This document shows, one piece after another, positions 23,722 to 31,513 of a stretch of 34,023 nucleotides of DNA. Every line of letters starts with the position of its first letter. The stretch's first letter is position 1. The DNA lies in the NCBI GenBank assembly GCA_964384625.1, contig CAYLNH010000046.1, forward strand, positions 1 to 34,023. Reading direction: 5' to 3'. The position numbers were made by a program, and so were the translations under genes. The notes under the pieces are model-generated. The model was not told the DNA's origin and ran no database searches. It saw only the letters and a program-made list of their open reading frames with translations. The DNA is from CAYLNH01 sp964384625. GTDB taxonomy: Bacteria > Verrucomicrobiota > Lentisphaeria > JABSQK01.

Positions 23722-24285
23722 GTGGAACTTCAATTGCGTCCGACAATTTGGCGAACTGCCAGGGCTCTGGCCAATCGCAAACGACTTCTACTGCTGAAGC
23801 TTTTGTTTGAGCAGAGCGGAAAGACCGTTGAGCAGTTGGCAGTTTGCGCCGGCATGAAGCAGTGTCTGACGAGTTTGTATCTGCGACAATTGCAGGCGAG
23901 AGGTCTGGCAATGGTGGTGCGCGAAGGGCGCTACGTTTACTATCGGGTTCAGGCGAACCCGTCGATTCCTGAAACATCGGACCTGGTGCGGGCCTTGCGC
24001 ACGGTTCTGATCAAGCGGAAATGGGAGCTGGACAAGGTGATCACTGTCTTGACGGGATTTACGCATCCGCGTCGGGTGGCACTGATTGCGGAAGTTCATG
24101 ATGATGTGCGGAGTCGTTCAGAGCTTTGCTCTGCCTGTGACATGTCGTTGCGGGCATTGGATCGGCATCTGAGAAAGCTGCAGGACCGCGGTCTGGTGCG
24201 GCCGACGGATGAGGCTGAGGCGAACTGGCGGTTGCTGAAGCCGCGCGACGTATTGACGCGCACGCTGGTAGCGTGTTGTCGGTAG
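23722..24285 (+). CDS. Double winged-helix transcriptional regulator
   Basis: This 187-residue cytoplasmic protein appears to hold two ArsR/MarR-like winged-helix units. The first spans about 10-80 (ANRKRLLLLKLL, VEQLAVCAGM, then LYLRQLQARGLA and the wing GRYVYYRV). The second spans about 105-187 (HPRRVALIAEVH, SELCSACDMS, LDRHLRKLQDRGLV). I chose GTG 23722 because GGAGGAG lies 7 nt upstream; the frame is open to 23674 without support. Cysteine pairs occur in both recognition regions, but a metal site cannot be claimed. It lies between the repeat array and an alcohol dehydrogenase on the same strand and may control that gene. It is not assigned to a named family. Confidence 0.7.
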   Translation: MELQLRPTIWRTARALANRKRLLLLKLLFEQSGKTVEQLAVCAGMKQCLTSLYLRQLQARGLAMVVREGRYVYYRVQANPSIPETSDLVRALRTVLIKRKWELDKVITVLTGFTHPRRVALIAEVHDDVRSRSELCSACDMSLRALDRHLRKLQDRGLVRPTDEAEANWRLLKPRDVLTRTLVACCR

Positions 24286-24444
24286 AACGGCCTCCGGCTT
24301 GGATGACATCAGCCGGGGGATTGACCGACTATACGAACAGGAGAAAGACCTTCCCGATGCGTGTCGGGTCGAGATTGTCCGGCGCGACGTTTCTATTTGT
24401 CAGGACGGGCGAACATCCAGCCCTTCAGTCACAGGAGAATCAAC

Positions 24445-25521
24445 ATGGCTGATCACATTCCGGAACAGATTGCCGCGATGGCGGCGATGCAGCCCAAGGC
24501 TGACGTACAGGATTACAGCTATCCGCCGAAACCTTTGGCGAAACTGGACGCCGACGTGCGGGTCACATACACCGGTGTCTGCGCGACGGACGTGCATATG
24601 ATCGACAACGACTGGGAGTTGTCGCGCTATCCGCTGGTGCCGGGCCATGAAGTGGTCGGCCATGTACTCGCAGTGGGCGACGATGTCACGCACCTGCAAG
24701 TTGGTGATGTTGTTGGCCTGGGCGCGTTGGCACAGGCCTGCGGCGATTGTGAGCACTGTAACGACGGGATCGACAATCTCTGTCCCGAGCGGAAGTTTAC
24801 GTATTTCGAGAACACCGTAGACGAGACGGGTGAGCACGTGCATCACGGCGGGTTTTCTGCGTATCTGCGTACGGATTCCCGGTTTCTCTTTAGGATCCCC
24901 GAGGGCTATGGCGAGAAGTACGTTGGCCCCCTGATGTGCGGCGGCCTGACGGTGGCGGCGCCTTTGTATGAGTTTGCCGGGGATACGTGGAATCTGCAAG
25001 GAAAACGCGTCGGCATTGTCGGCATCGGCGGGCTGGGGCACATGGCGATCCAGTTTGCGGCCAAGATGGGAGCGGAGACCTATGCGGTGTCGCGCAGCCC
25101 GCGCAAGAAGGAATTCTGCGAGGACCTGGGAGCTGTGGGCTTCGTCAATTCGTCTGATTCCGAGGCCATGGCGGCGCATGCCGGCAAACTGCACTACCTC
25201 CTCTTCTGCGTTTCCGGCGGCGTCATGGACATTAATCATTACGTTGTCCTCATGCGGCCGTACGGCGTACTCCACTTCGTTGGTGTGCCTGAGCGCGTCG
25301 AGAATTTCAGCCTCATGCCGCTGATGTTCCAACGGCTGTCGCTTTCGTCTTCTCCCATCGGTTCGAGCGAGCAGATGCGGAAGATGCTCAAGTTCGCGGC
25401 GGCGAATGACATCAAGCCGATCATCGAGGAGTTCACCCATAAGACGGCAAACGAAGCGATACGGAAAATCCGCGACGGCAGCATTCGCTTCCGTGCAGTG
25501 TTGAAGAACGACCTGGTCTGA
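24445..25521 (+). CDS. Zinc-dependent alcohol dehydrogenase (cinnamyl-alcohol-dehydrogenase-like)
   Basis: The product is a 358-residue cytoplasmic medium-chain dehydrogenase. The catalytic zinc ligands are C46 (GVCATDVH), H68 with E69 (PGHEVVGHV) and C165 (MCGG). The structural zinc cluster is C99, C102, C105 and C113. The Rossmann motif is GIGGLG (193-198), and SRSPRKK after the second strand suggests NADP(H). It probably reduces an aldehyde; the exact substrate is not known. ATG 24445 has AGGAG 7 nt upstream; the frame is open to 24361, and about 160 bp of mostly featureless DNA separates it from the winged-helix gene. It converges on an AraC gene with 8 bp between stops. Confidence 0.9.
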   Translation: MADHIPEQIAAMAAMQPKADVQDYSYPPKPLAKLDADVRVTYTGVCATDVHMIDNDWELSRYPLVPGHEVVGHVLAVGDDVTHLQVGDVVGLGALAQACGDCEHCNDGIDNLCPERKFTYFENTVDETGEHVHHGGFSAYLRTDSRFLFRIPEGYGEKYVGPLMCGGLTVAAPLYEFAGDTWNLQGKRVGIVGIGGLGHMAIQFAAKMGAETYAVSRSPRKKEFCEDLGAVGFVNSSDSEAMAAHAGKLHYLLFCVSGGVMDINHYVVLMRPYGVLHFVGVPERVENFSLMPLMFQRLSLSSSPIGSSEQMRKMLKFAAANDIKPIIEEFTHKTANEAIRKIRDGSIRFRAVLKNDLV

Positions 25522-25529
25522 AGAAGAGA

Positions 25530-26234
25530 TCAGGATCTCCGGCGGAAGGCACCCGGGGGCATGAGGTAGTGTTTTTTGAAGGCGCGTGAGAAATAGTATT
25601 CGTCGCAGAAACCGGTTTGTTCGGCGACGGCTTTGAGCGGCAGGTCCGTGGTCAGCAGGAGATTGGCCGCGAGCCCCAGCCGGATGTGCAGGAGGTCCTG
25701 CATCGGGGTGCAGCCGCACGCAGCTTTGTAGCTGCGGATGAAGTGGAACTTGCTCAGGTGAGCGCGGCGGGCCAGGTCGTCAACGCTATAGGAGTCGGTT
25801 GGGTGGCGTCGAAGGAAATTGCGCAGTTCAGTGAACCGGTTTTCGTCCGACGGGTTTCGACGCTGTAGTTCCAGGATGAGTGAAGCGGCGTGGTGATCGG
25901 CCAGCTGGCGAGCATTGTTCCGGTGGTCCTGACAGATCCATTCGGCGAGCTGTACCAGGCGTGGGTTTTGTACGAGGGATGTCTTCGCGGGAGACCAGCC
26001 CTGCACGGCGAGGTAGATCAATACGGTTTCTGCAGTGGCGTGTTCCGCGTGCGACGCGTTGCGAGTGTAGCAAAGCGCGGTCTCCGGGCCGACGTCGAAA
26101 CTGCGGATCGCGCCTTGAACGTGAAGCGCGCCGTGTTTCACCACAATGACCTCCGTGAACGGGTGCTCATGTCGGCCAGCCTTCCAACCGGTCTTCACCC
26201 GCAGTCTGCCGGCAAACAAACATCGGACATGCAT
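25530..26234 (-). CDS. AraC-family transcriptional regulator (divergent from DUF4185 gene)
   Basis: The protein has 234 residues from ATG 26234. A short cupin-like sensor (HEHPFTEVIVVKHGALHVQG) is followed by a double helix-turn-helix domain: YSVDDLARRAHLSKFHFIR and VAEQTGFCDEYYFSRAFKKH, ending PPGAFRRRS. The open frame extends to 26336, across the intergenic region and up to the neighbouring start codon, so the extra 34 residues are unlikely; no clear Shine-Dalgarno sequence precedes 26234 either, and the start remains uncertain. It probably activates the facing DUF4185 gene through the palindrome between them. Confidence 0.88.
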   Translation of the reverse strand: MHVRCLFAGRLRVKTGWKAGRHEHPFTEVIVVKHGALHVQGAIRSFDVGPETALCYTRNASHAEHATAETVLIYLAVQGWSPAKTSLVQNPRLVQLAEWICQDHRNNARQLADHHAASLILELQRRNPSDENRFTELRNFLRRHPTDSYSVDDLARRAHLSKFHFIRSYKAACGCTPMQDLLHIRLGLAANLLLTTDLPLKAVAEQTGFCDEYYFSRAFKKHYLMPPGAFRRRS

Positions 26235-26256
26235 AAGCAATTTCACACAAATATTC

Positions 26257-26269
26257 GGCAATAATTGCC
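26257..26269. promoter_or_regulatory. 13-bp palindrome in a divergent AraC intergenic region
   Basis: GGCAATAATTGCC has perfect 6-bp arms around a central A. It lies in the 100 bp between the AraC ATG and the DUF4185 ATG, 22 bp from the AraC start, and is a candidate operator. Confidence 0.4.
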
Positions 26270-26334
26270 ATTTCAAGTTGCGCACTCTGAGACAATGTGC
26301 AGGCATTCTAAAACAATACCAGGAGGAGCGAAAC

Positions 26335-27414
26335 ATGATCGACGATCGGTTCCCGCAACCGGACTATCCGCAAAGCAGCAGAATTCAGGGCGCAGTGCCG
26401 GATCGCTGCCGGTGCCACAAGGGGAATGGTGACATGTGGCCGTTGACTTGGGCGGCGGACGGTCATTTGTATGGCGGCGCCGGGGACAACCAGAACAGCC
26501 CGATGAACGTCTGGCGGATCGAGGGCGATCCGAACGGCGAATGGGGTGGCGGCTGGGGCGTGCATTTATATGAGGTAAGCAATCGGCCGGTGGAGCCAAG
26601 CGAATACTGCCGGATTCCGCCATGTGACGCCAAGAACGGAATCAAGCCGGCTGGGTTATTGAGTCTGAACGGCTTGTTGTACATGGCAGTTGAGGGCATG
26701 AACTACGGTGAGGACCCGGCGTTCAACCGTCAGCGGAATGTCCACGGTTGGATCATCACGTCACGCGACGCCGGCCGGACCTGGGATGCGACGGCGACGC
26801 CGCCGGATTTCTTCGAAGGCCGGGTGAGTTCCTGTCATTTCGTTCAGTTCGGCAAAGACTATGAAGGTGCGCGCGACGATTATGTCTACGCCCATTTTCC
26901 GGTGGCAGACGACGGCAACAGCTACTGGGAGAACGGTGACGGGGTCATCCTCGGACGGGTGCCGAAGGACCTCCTGCTGGAGCGCTCGGCCTGGGAGTTC
27001 TGCAGTGATTTGACGGACCCGGCGAATCCGCTCTGGTCAGACGATGACGACGATGCCGTAGAGGTCTTCCGCTATCCGTGCCTGACCGGCGAGAACCACG
27101 TGAGCTACAACCGGGATCTCGACTGTTATCTGATGGGGAATTATGCTTTTGTCGATGACGACGGCAGCCCGTTTCCATATCATTCAGGCGGCTGTGAGCG
27201 CAGCCAGCTGACTTTGTTTGCGGCGCCGGAGCCGTGGGGACCGTGGTCCATATTCTACCGTGACGACAACTGGGGGACGTACGGCGACTACCAGCCGGTG
27301 TTCCCGACAAAGTGGATGGCAGACGATGGGCGTACCGTCTGGCTGGTGTCATCCGGGACGCACGACGACTACAACTTCACCTATCAGAAGTTCACGCTGC
27401 AAGTGCAAACTTGA
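26335..27414 (+). CDS. DUF4185 beta-propeller-like protein
   Basis: The 359-residue protein has the hallmarks of DUF4185: GDMWPLTWAADGHLYGGAGDN near residue 32 (core WPLTWAADGHLY), TSRDAGRTWD, and FAAPEPWGPWSIFY (about 300-313). The repeated strand pattern implies a five-bladed propeller of the glycosidase-like type. No catalytic activity is established for the family. There is no signal peptide, so it is probably cytoplasmic. The start is at ATG 26335 with AGGAGGAG 6 nt upstream; the frame is open to 26146. It is divergent from an AraC gene and abuts a convergent one with no spacing. Confidence 0.85.
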   Translation: MIDDRFPQPDYPQSSRIQGAVPDRCRCHKGNGDMWPLTWAADGHLYGGAGDNQNSPMNVWRIEGDPNGEWGGGWGVHLYEVSNRPVEPSEYCRIPPCDAKNGIKPAGLLSLNGLLYMAVEGMNYGEDPAFNRQRNVHGWIITSRDAGRTWDATATPPDFFEGRVSSCHFVQFGKDYEGARDDYVYAHFPVADDGNSYWENGDGVILGRVPKDLLLERSAWEFCSDLTDPANPLWSDDDDDAVEVFRYPCLTGENHVSYNRDLDCYLMGNYAFVDDDGSPFPYHSGGCERSQLTLFAAPEPWGPWSIFYRDDNWGTYGDYQPVFPTKWMADDGRTVWLVSSGTHDDYNFTYQKFTLQVQT

Positions 27415-28272
27415 CTATTGCGGCGGGAGGGCATCGGCTTGACGGGTCAGTCGGAAGCGGCGCGGCGACGTGTGGAAGCGTTGGCGGAACAGTCGGTAGA
27501 AGTGGCTGACACTTTCGAAGGAGGCGGCGTCGGCGATATCGAGAATCTCGCGATCCGTATGGATCAGGAGGTCGGCGGCATACTGCAGTCGGAGTTCGTT
27601 GAGATGGTCAGTCGGCCGGATTCCCAGGTAACGGCGGAACGCCCGGCAGACCTGCGCCTGTGATTTGGCGGTCAGGCGGCGAAATGCCGGGATGCCCTGC
27701 AGGAAGACGTTCGGTTTGTTCAATTCGCTGAGCAGTCGCTGAAACCAGGCGGGTGTTTGATCGGGTGCAGTCACAGCTGGTGGTTGAGCGAATTCGCGGG
27801 CCAGTAGGTCAGCGATGATCGCCCGTGTCCGCTGCCGGGCCGCGGTCGGCTCGGACGTGGTGAACCGAATGAGATCGAGCATGGCCGTTGCCACTTGTTC
27901 CGTGCGTTGGGCGGACAACATGCGCCTGGGCGGCATCGGCGCTGCCAGGAGGTCCTCCATGGACAAGTCCAGGAAACGGGCAGTGTCTTTCAGCCATTTG
28001 TTCGGGAAGGCGAGATTGACCAGTTCACAGCCGTCTTCCCGTTTGCCGGCAAAACAATGGCAATCGTCGGGACGAATCAACAGAAGCGTGCCAACGGTCA
28101 GCAATTCGACATGATCGTTAATGACGTGCTCGATTTCACCTTGTCGAACAAGCGAGATCTCGGTGAATTCATGGGTGTGCGCGCCGCCTTTCTGCGGGCC
28201 GATTGCATAACTCTTGATGTTGATGCCGGTGGCGGCATCCAGGGTCGATCGTTGTTTGAGAAGACTGGCCAT
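27415..28272 (-). CDS. AraC-family transcriptional regulator (divergent from second UroD-like gene)
   Basis: The protein has 285 residues from ATG 28272. The N-terminal cupin-like domain includes GGAHTHEFTEISLVRQGEIEH (core HTHEFTEISLV) and LLLIRPDDCHCF. The C-terminal AraC domain includes FRRYLGIRPTDHLNELRLQYAADLL and IADAASFESVSHFYRLFRQRFHTSPRRFR (core SFESVSHFYRLFRQRF). The frame is open to 28386, but that part crosses the promoter region; no obvious Shine-Dalgarno sequence supports any start. Its stop is adjacent to that of the DUF4185 gene. It probably controls the facing UroD-like gene. Confidence 0.88.
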   Translation of the reverse strand: MASLLKQRSTLDAATGINIKSYAIGPQKGGAHTHEFTEISLVRQGEIEHVINDHVELLTVGTLLLIRPDDCHCFAGKREDGCELVNLAFPNKWLKDTARFLDLSMEDLLAAPMPPRRMLSAQRTEQVATAMLDLIRFTTSEPTAARQRTRAIIADLLAREFAQPPAVTAPDQTPAWFQRLLSELNKPNVFLQGIPAFRRLTAKSQAQVCRAFRRYLGIRPTDHLNELRLQYAADLLIHTDREILDIADAASFESVSHFYRLFRQRFHTSPRRFRLTRQADALPPQ

Positions 28273-28370
28273 GGTGTCAACACAGAAAATGTTTCTTGAG
28301 GGATAAAAGTAAACAAGCGAGATAGAAAAGTCAATACAGAGCAAGAATGGATTAAGTGCGTGAGCCATAG

Positions 28371-28393
28371 TTGCCGGCAATTCCACAATGGAA
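28371..28393. promoter_or_regulatory. Two adjacent palindromes before the second UroD-like gene
   Basis: TTGCCGGCAA (28371-28380) is a perfect 10-bp palindrome, followed directly by TTCCA-CAA-TGGAA (28381-28393). The second hairpin borders the Shine-Dalgarno GGAAG. They are candidates for an operator or a translation-control element. The half-site TTGCC also forms the arms of the palindrome at 26257-26269. Confidence 0.4.
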
Positions 28394-28403
28394 AGGAAGT
28401 CCT

Positions 28404-29537
28404 ATGACAGCTCTGGCAAAACTCCACGAAGACGTCGTGTTCGGCCGGTCCAACGGCAGAATCATCTGGCAGCCGCGGATTGGCTGTTGGTACAACGACA
28501 AGAAATTCGCCGGTGAGCCGCTGCCGGCTCCGTATGACGGCATGGACCTGATGGACATCTTTCGGTCGCTCGGATGTTCCACGCGGCTGTACGGTTTCTA
28601 CAATCGTTGTTTCAAACGCATTGAGGATCCGCGGGTACGCTGGAACCGGCGCGAGTTAAACGAGACGGACACGGAGATCACGATCGAGACGCCGGTCGGC
28701 AAGCAGACGGCAATTCATCGGCGTTCACCAAACAACCCGCACATCATCCATGTAAAGTGGGAAGTAACCACCGAAGAGGAGTTGAAGGTGGCGACGTGGC
28801 GCGAAGAGAACTGCATGTGGGAATGGGATCAGGACGCGTTCGACAACGCGCAGGAACAGGTTGGCGATCTTGGCGCGCCGACGGCCTATTTGCCGCGGAT
28901 GAATGTGCAGGCGCTGTACATTGAGAAGATGGGTGTGGGCAACGGCATCCTGGCAATGTACGACTGGCCGGACACGATCGCCGCCTACTTCCGTGCCGTC
29001 GAAGAGTGCCACAGCCGACTAATCGAGATGATCAACGCATCGCCGATCAAGATTATCAACATGGGCGAAAACGTCCACGCCGGGACGTTGTCTCCGGACC
29101 TGTTTCGCAAGTACCACCTGCCGGAATGCCAACGGCGCTGTGAGAAACTGCATGCTGCCGGCAAGTTCGTGCACTCACATTGGGACGGCGACTGCAAGTC
29201 GCTGTTGCCGTTTGTCCGGGAGACCGGGTTGGACGGCATCGAAGCGATCACGCCGAAACCGCAGGGCGATGTAACGCTCGAAGAAGTCAAGGAGGCGTTG
29301 GGCGACGATCTCTTTCTGATCGACGGACTGCCGGCGGTCTACTTCGACAAAACCTTTCCTGAGGAGGTCCTGATCGAGTGCACCGAGAAGATTATTGGTT
29401 TGTTCGCGCCCAATCTGATCCTGGGCATTTCTGACGAGTTATCTTCCACCGGCGACATCGAACGGATTCGCACGGTGGGCAAGATTGTGGACGCGTACAA
29501 TGCCTCGATGGTCGAGATGGCCGGCGCCGTGGTGTAA
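28404..29537 (+). CDS. Uroporphyrinogen-decarboxylase-like (UroD/MtaA superfamily) protein
   Basis: This 377-residue cytoplasmic protein belongs to the same superfamily as the one at 19168 but to a different branch. Typical elements are IINMGENVHAG, the strand KFVHSHWDGDCKSLLPF (about 258-274), GLDGIEAITPKPQGDVTLEE (core IEAITPKPQGDV) and the following DDLFLIDGLPA. It lacks the HxC zinc motif seen in classic MtaA methyltransferases (HSHWDGDC is present instead), so metal binding is uncertain. AAGGAAG precedes ATG 28404. It faces an AraC gene and converges on the GH31 gene with 15 bp between stops. No corrinoid protein is next to it. Confidence 0.78.
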   Translation: MTALAKLHEDVVFGRSNGRIIWQPRIGCWYNDKKFAGEPLPAPYDGMDLMDIFRSLGCSTRLYGFYNRCFKRIEDPRVRWNRRELNETDTEITIETPVGKQTAIHRRSPNNPHIIHVKWEVTTEEELKVATWREENCMWEWDQDAFDNAQEQVGDLGAPTAYLPRMNVQALYIEKMGVGNGILAMYDWPDTIAAYFRAVEECHSRLIEMINASPIKIINMGENVHAGTLSPDLFRKYHLPECQRRCEKLHAAGKFVHSHWDGDCKSLLPFVRETGLDGIEAITPKPQGDVTLEEVKEALGDDLFLIDGLPAVYFDKTFPEEVLIECTEKIIGLFAPNLILGISDELSSTGDIERIRTVGKIVDAYNASMVEMAGAVV

Positions 29538-29552
29538 ACTCGGGCGCCGCGA

Positions 29553-31259
29553 TCAGCCCGTGACGCTGAGATCGCGGTCGAGACCGGCACGATAGGTGGC
29601 CGTTGTGATTCCTGCCGGGACGGAACCACGATCGATTGCCGAGAGTGCGTCCCGCAGTGTCTCGGCAAGGGCAACGTTCTGTTGCTGGACGAACAGCGGC
29701 ATGCCGGGGCAGGGCGCGGCGTACTCATGCGTTCCGGCAGAAACAGGTTCGCCGGTCCAGGCATCGAGCCAACCATCGTCAGGAATGACGACGGTGCGTG
29801 ATGTGCGCTCGGGATCAAGAACTGTACACACAAGAATATCCGGGCCGAGGAGAAACTCGTCGTCGATTATGTAGAACTCGTTCCGTTCCGGATGGTCGTA
29901 CCACAACGGCCGCAGTACGGGCGTCGAAAGATCTGCGACCTGTCCAACGAGATAGTCTTCGAGCGCCTTGTGGACGTTGGCATAGCCCAGAACGGCCGCG
30001 GCAGTTTTGTCGCCGTAGTTCCAGGGGTAATAACTGAATTGCAGCAACGGCATGAACGCAGAGACCTCGGTCCAACGGATCATAAGCTCATCCGTGGGCA
30101 ATGGCATGTCGCTGATCATTGTCTGGACACGGCCGGGGACCATATCCGGCATGATCAGGTCATAGCCGCAAAGCGCCAGGTGCATGGACAGCGTGACAAC
30201 TGCTTTCAAGCCATTGTCGAGTCCCCAGTGGCTGTCTTTGCCGCCGAGCCGCCAGAGGATATTACGACCTTGCGACAGCCAGGCCGTGCGTGTTTCGCAG
30301 ATGCCGGGGGCAATCTCCTCAAAGAGCTCCAGCAACAGGTCAACGTAGCCGGAAGCACCAACCGGTGCGTGCCAGGCAGCAACATCGGAGGAAGGTTGAT
30401 ATTTGCCGTCGCCGCCGTCGATCTTGAAACCGTCGATACCGATCTCGTTCTTCAGGTGAAGCAGGCGATCTCTGTACCACTTTCGGGCGTCGGGATTCGT
30501 TAAGTCAACAAGTCCCGCGGTCCCTCCCCACCAGCGTAGGCGGGCCGCACCATTGCCGTCCTTACTGGGGACGAGATAGCTTTGTGCTTCCAAGTCATCG
30601 AAGGTGGCCGCCTCCTCATTCACGAACGGCGTCACCCAGAGCAGGACTTTGAAACCGAGATCGTGGAGTTCCTGCAGCATCCCTTTGGGATCCGGGAAAT
30701 CGGTGCCGAACGACAGTTCGCCGAAGCAACTCTCCCAACGGTCGTCGATGGTGAGCGTCGAACAAGGATAGCCTTGTTTGCGGATGTCTTGAGCCATCTC
30801 GATAATGCGCTTCTGAGTAATGCAGCGTGGGTACTGTGTCCAGGTGCAGAATATGCTGTCACCAAGGAGGTCCTTTGCCGGCTGTGGTCGGCCGGCGTGC
30901 AGGTGCTCCAGGAGTTGTTGACGCGCGTTGGTCAGGTTCTTGCCATGGAAGATGTAGAGTTCCGTATCAGTCGAAGGCGTGAGGCGCAGAATTCCATCAT
31001 CATTTGCGTTGATGGACACGGCCAGTGAATCATTGGTTTGGGCCAATAGGGCGTAGCCGGCGGAACACATCCAGATGGGGCATTGGATGTTGTTGACGGC
31101 GAACTCTTCGTTGACGATGCTGCCGGTCTCAAGCGGCCAAGGCTGATCTTGCGCGAATCCGTGACCGTACCAGTGGCCGCCGTCGGCCAACAGGACGGTT
31201 GCTGTTTCACCTGCCGTGAGTGTCAGCTGTTGATCGTGCGCAGTGAATGAGATCTGCAT
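29553..31259 (-). CDS. GH31 glycoside hydrolase (MYORG-like branch)
   Basis: The protein has 568 residues. The N-terminal 120 residues form a beta-sandwich, followed by a (beta/alpha)8 barrel with the nucleophile D281 in GIDGFKIDGGD and the probable acid/base D342 in GGKDSHWGLDNGL, and a C-terminal beta domain. The WGLDNGLK and later PDMVPGR elements resemble the MYORG/alpha-galactosidase-like branch rather than classic alpha-glucosidases. Retaining hydrolysis of an alpha-linked sugar is predicted; the sugar is not known. No signal peptide is visible, so it probably acts on imported oligosaccharides. GGAGGA lies 8 nt before the ATG. It is codirectional with the propeller gene upstream, 254 bp away. 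Confidence 0.88.
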   Translation of the reverse strand: MQISFTAHDQQLTLTAGETATVLLADGGHWYGHGFAQDQPWPLETGSIVNEEFAVNNIQCPIWMCSAGYALLAQTNDSLAVSINANDDGILRLTPSTDTELYIFHGKNLTNARQQLLEHLHAGRPQPAKDLLGDSIFCTWTQYPRCITQKRIIEMAQDIRKQGYPCSTLTIDDRWESCFGELSFGTDFPDPKGMLQELHDLGFKVLLWVTPFVNEEAATFDDLEAQSYLVPSKDGNGAARLRWWGGTAGLVDLTNPDARKWYRDRLLHLKNEIGIDGFKIDGGDGKYQPSSDVAAWHAPVGASGYVDLLLELFEEIAPGICETRTAWLSQGRNILWRLGGKDSHWGLDNGLKAVVTLSMHLALCGYDLIMPDMVPGRVQTMISDMPLPTDELMIRWTEVSAFMPLLQFSYYPWNYGDKTAAAVLGYANVHKALEDYLVGQVADLSTPVLRPLWYDHPERNEFYIIDDEFLLGPDILVCTVLDPERTSRTVVIPDDGWLDAWTGEPVSAGTHEYAAPCPGMPLFVQQQNVALAETLRDALSAIDRGSVPAGITTATYRAGLDRDLSVTG

Positions 31260-31418
31260 CTGGAAATTCCTCCGGAGTATGTACCGCTAACACTGTAGCG
31301 CAGAACGGCGTGGTTTTAAGCCGCGGGGGGCAGTTGCCGTGGAGCATGGACAAGGGTGGTGTGAGTGCAGGGCTTTCGAGTGCTGATGCGAGCATTGTGT
31401 CCCGGGCGAAAACACGAT

Positions 31419-31458
31419 GGTACCGGTTCTGCGAGCAATACCATGCAAAACCGGTGCC
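31419..31458. promoter_or_regulatory. Imperfect inverted repeat between propeller and GH31 genes
   Basis: GGTACCGGTT (31419-31428) and AACCGGTGCC (31449-31458) pair over 10 bp with one G-U, around a 20-nt loop. It lies in the 254-bp gap before the GH31 gene, which otherwise shows no gene. It could be an operator or an mRNA hairpin. Confidence 0.35.
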
Positions 31459-31513
31459 AAGTTGGAGTATGCCCGACCGCAAGCGATCGGACTGAACTAT
31501 CGTTGAGAGGGAA

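Noticed and set aside
23087..23797. Open frames across the 63-bp repeats encoding 21-residue peptide repeats
   Set aside because: All forward frames are open simply because 63 is a multiple of three; there is no start site, and the N gap is translated as X.
24299..24601. Small plus-strand frame starting with TTG before the alcohol dehydrogenase
   Set aside because: The first 50 residues look protein-like, but it lacks a ribosome-binding site and overlaps the alcohol dehydrogenase start in another frame.
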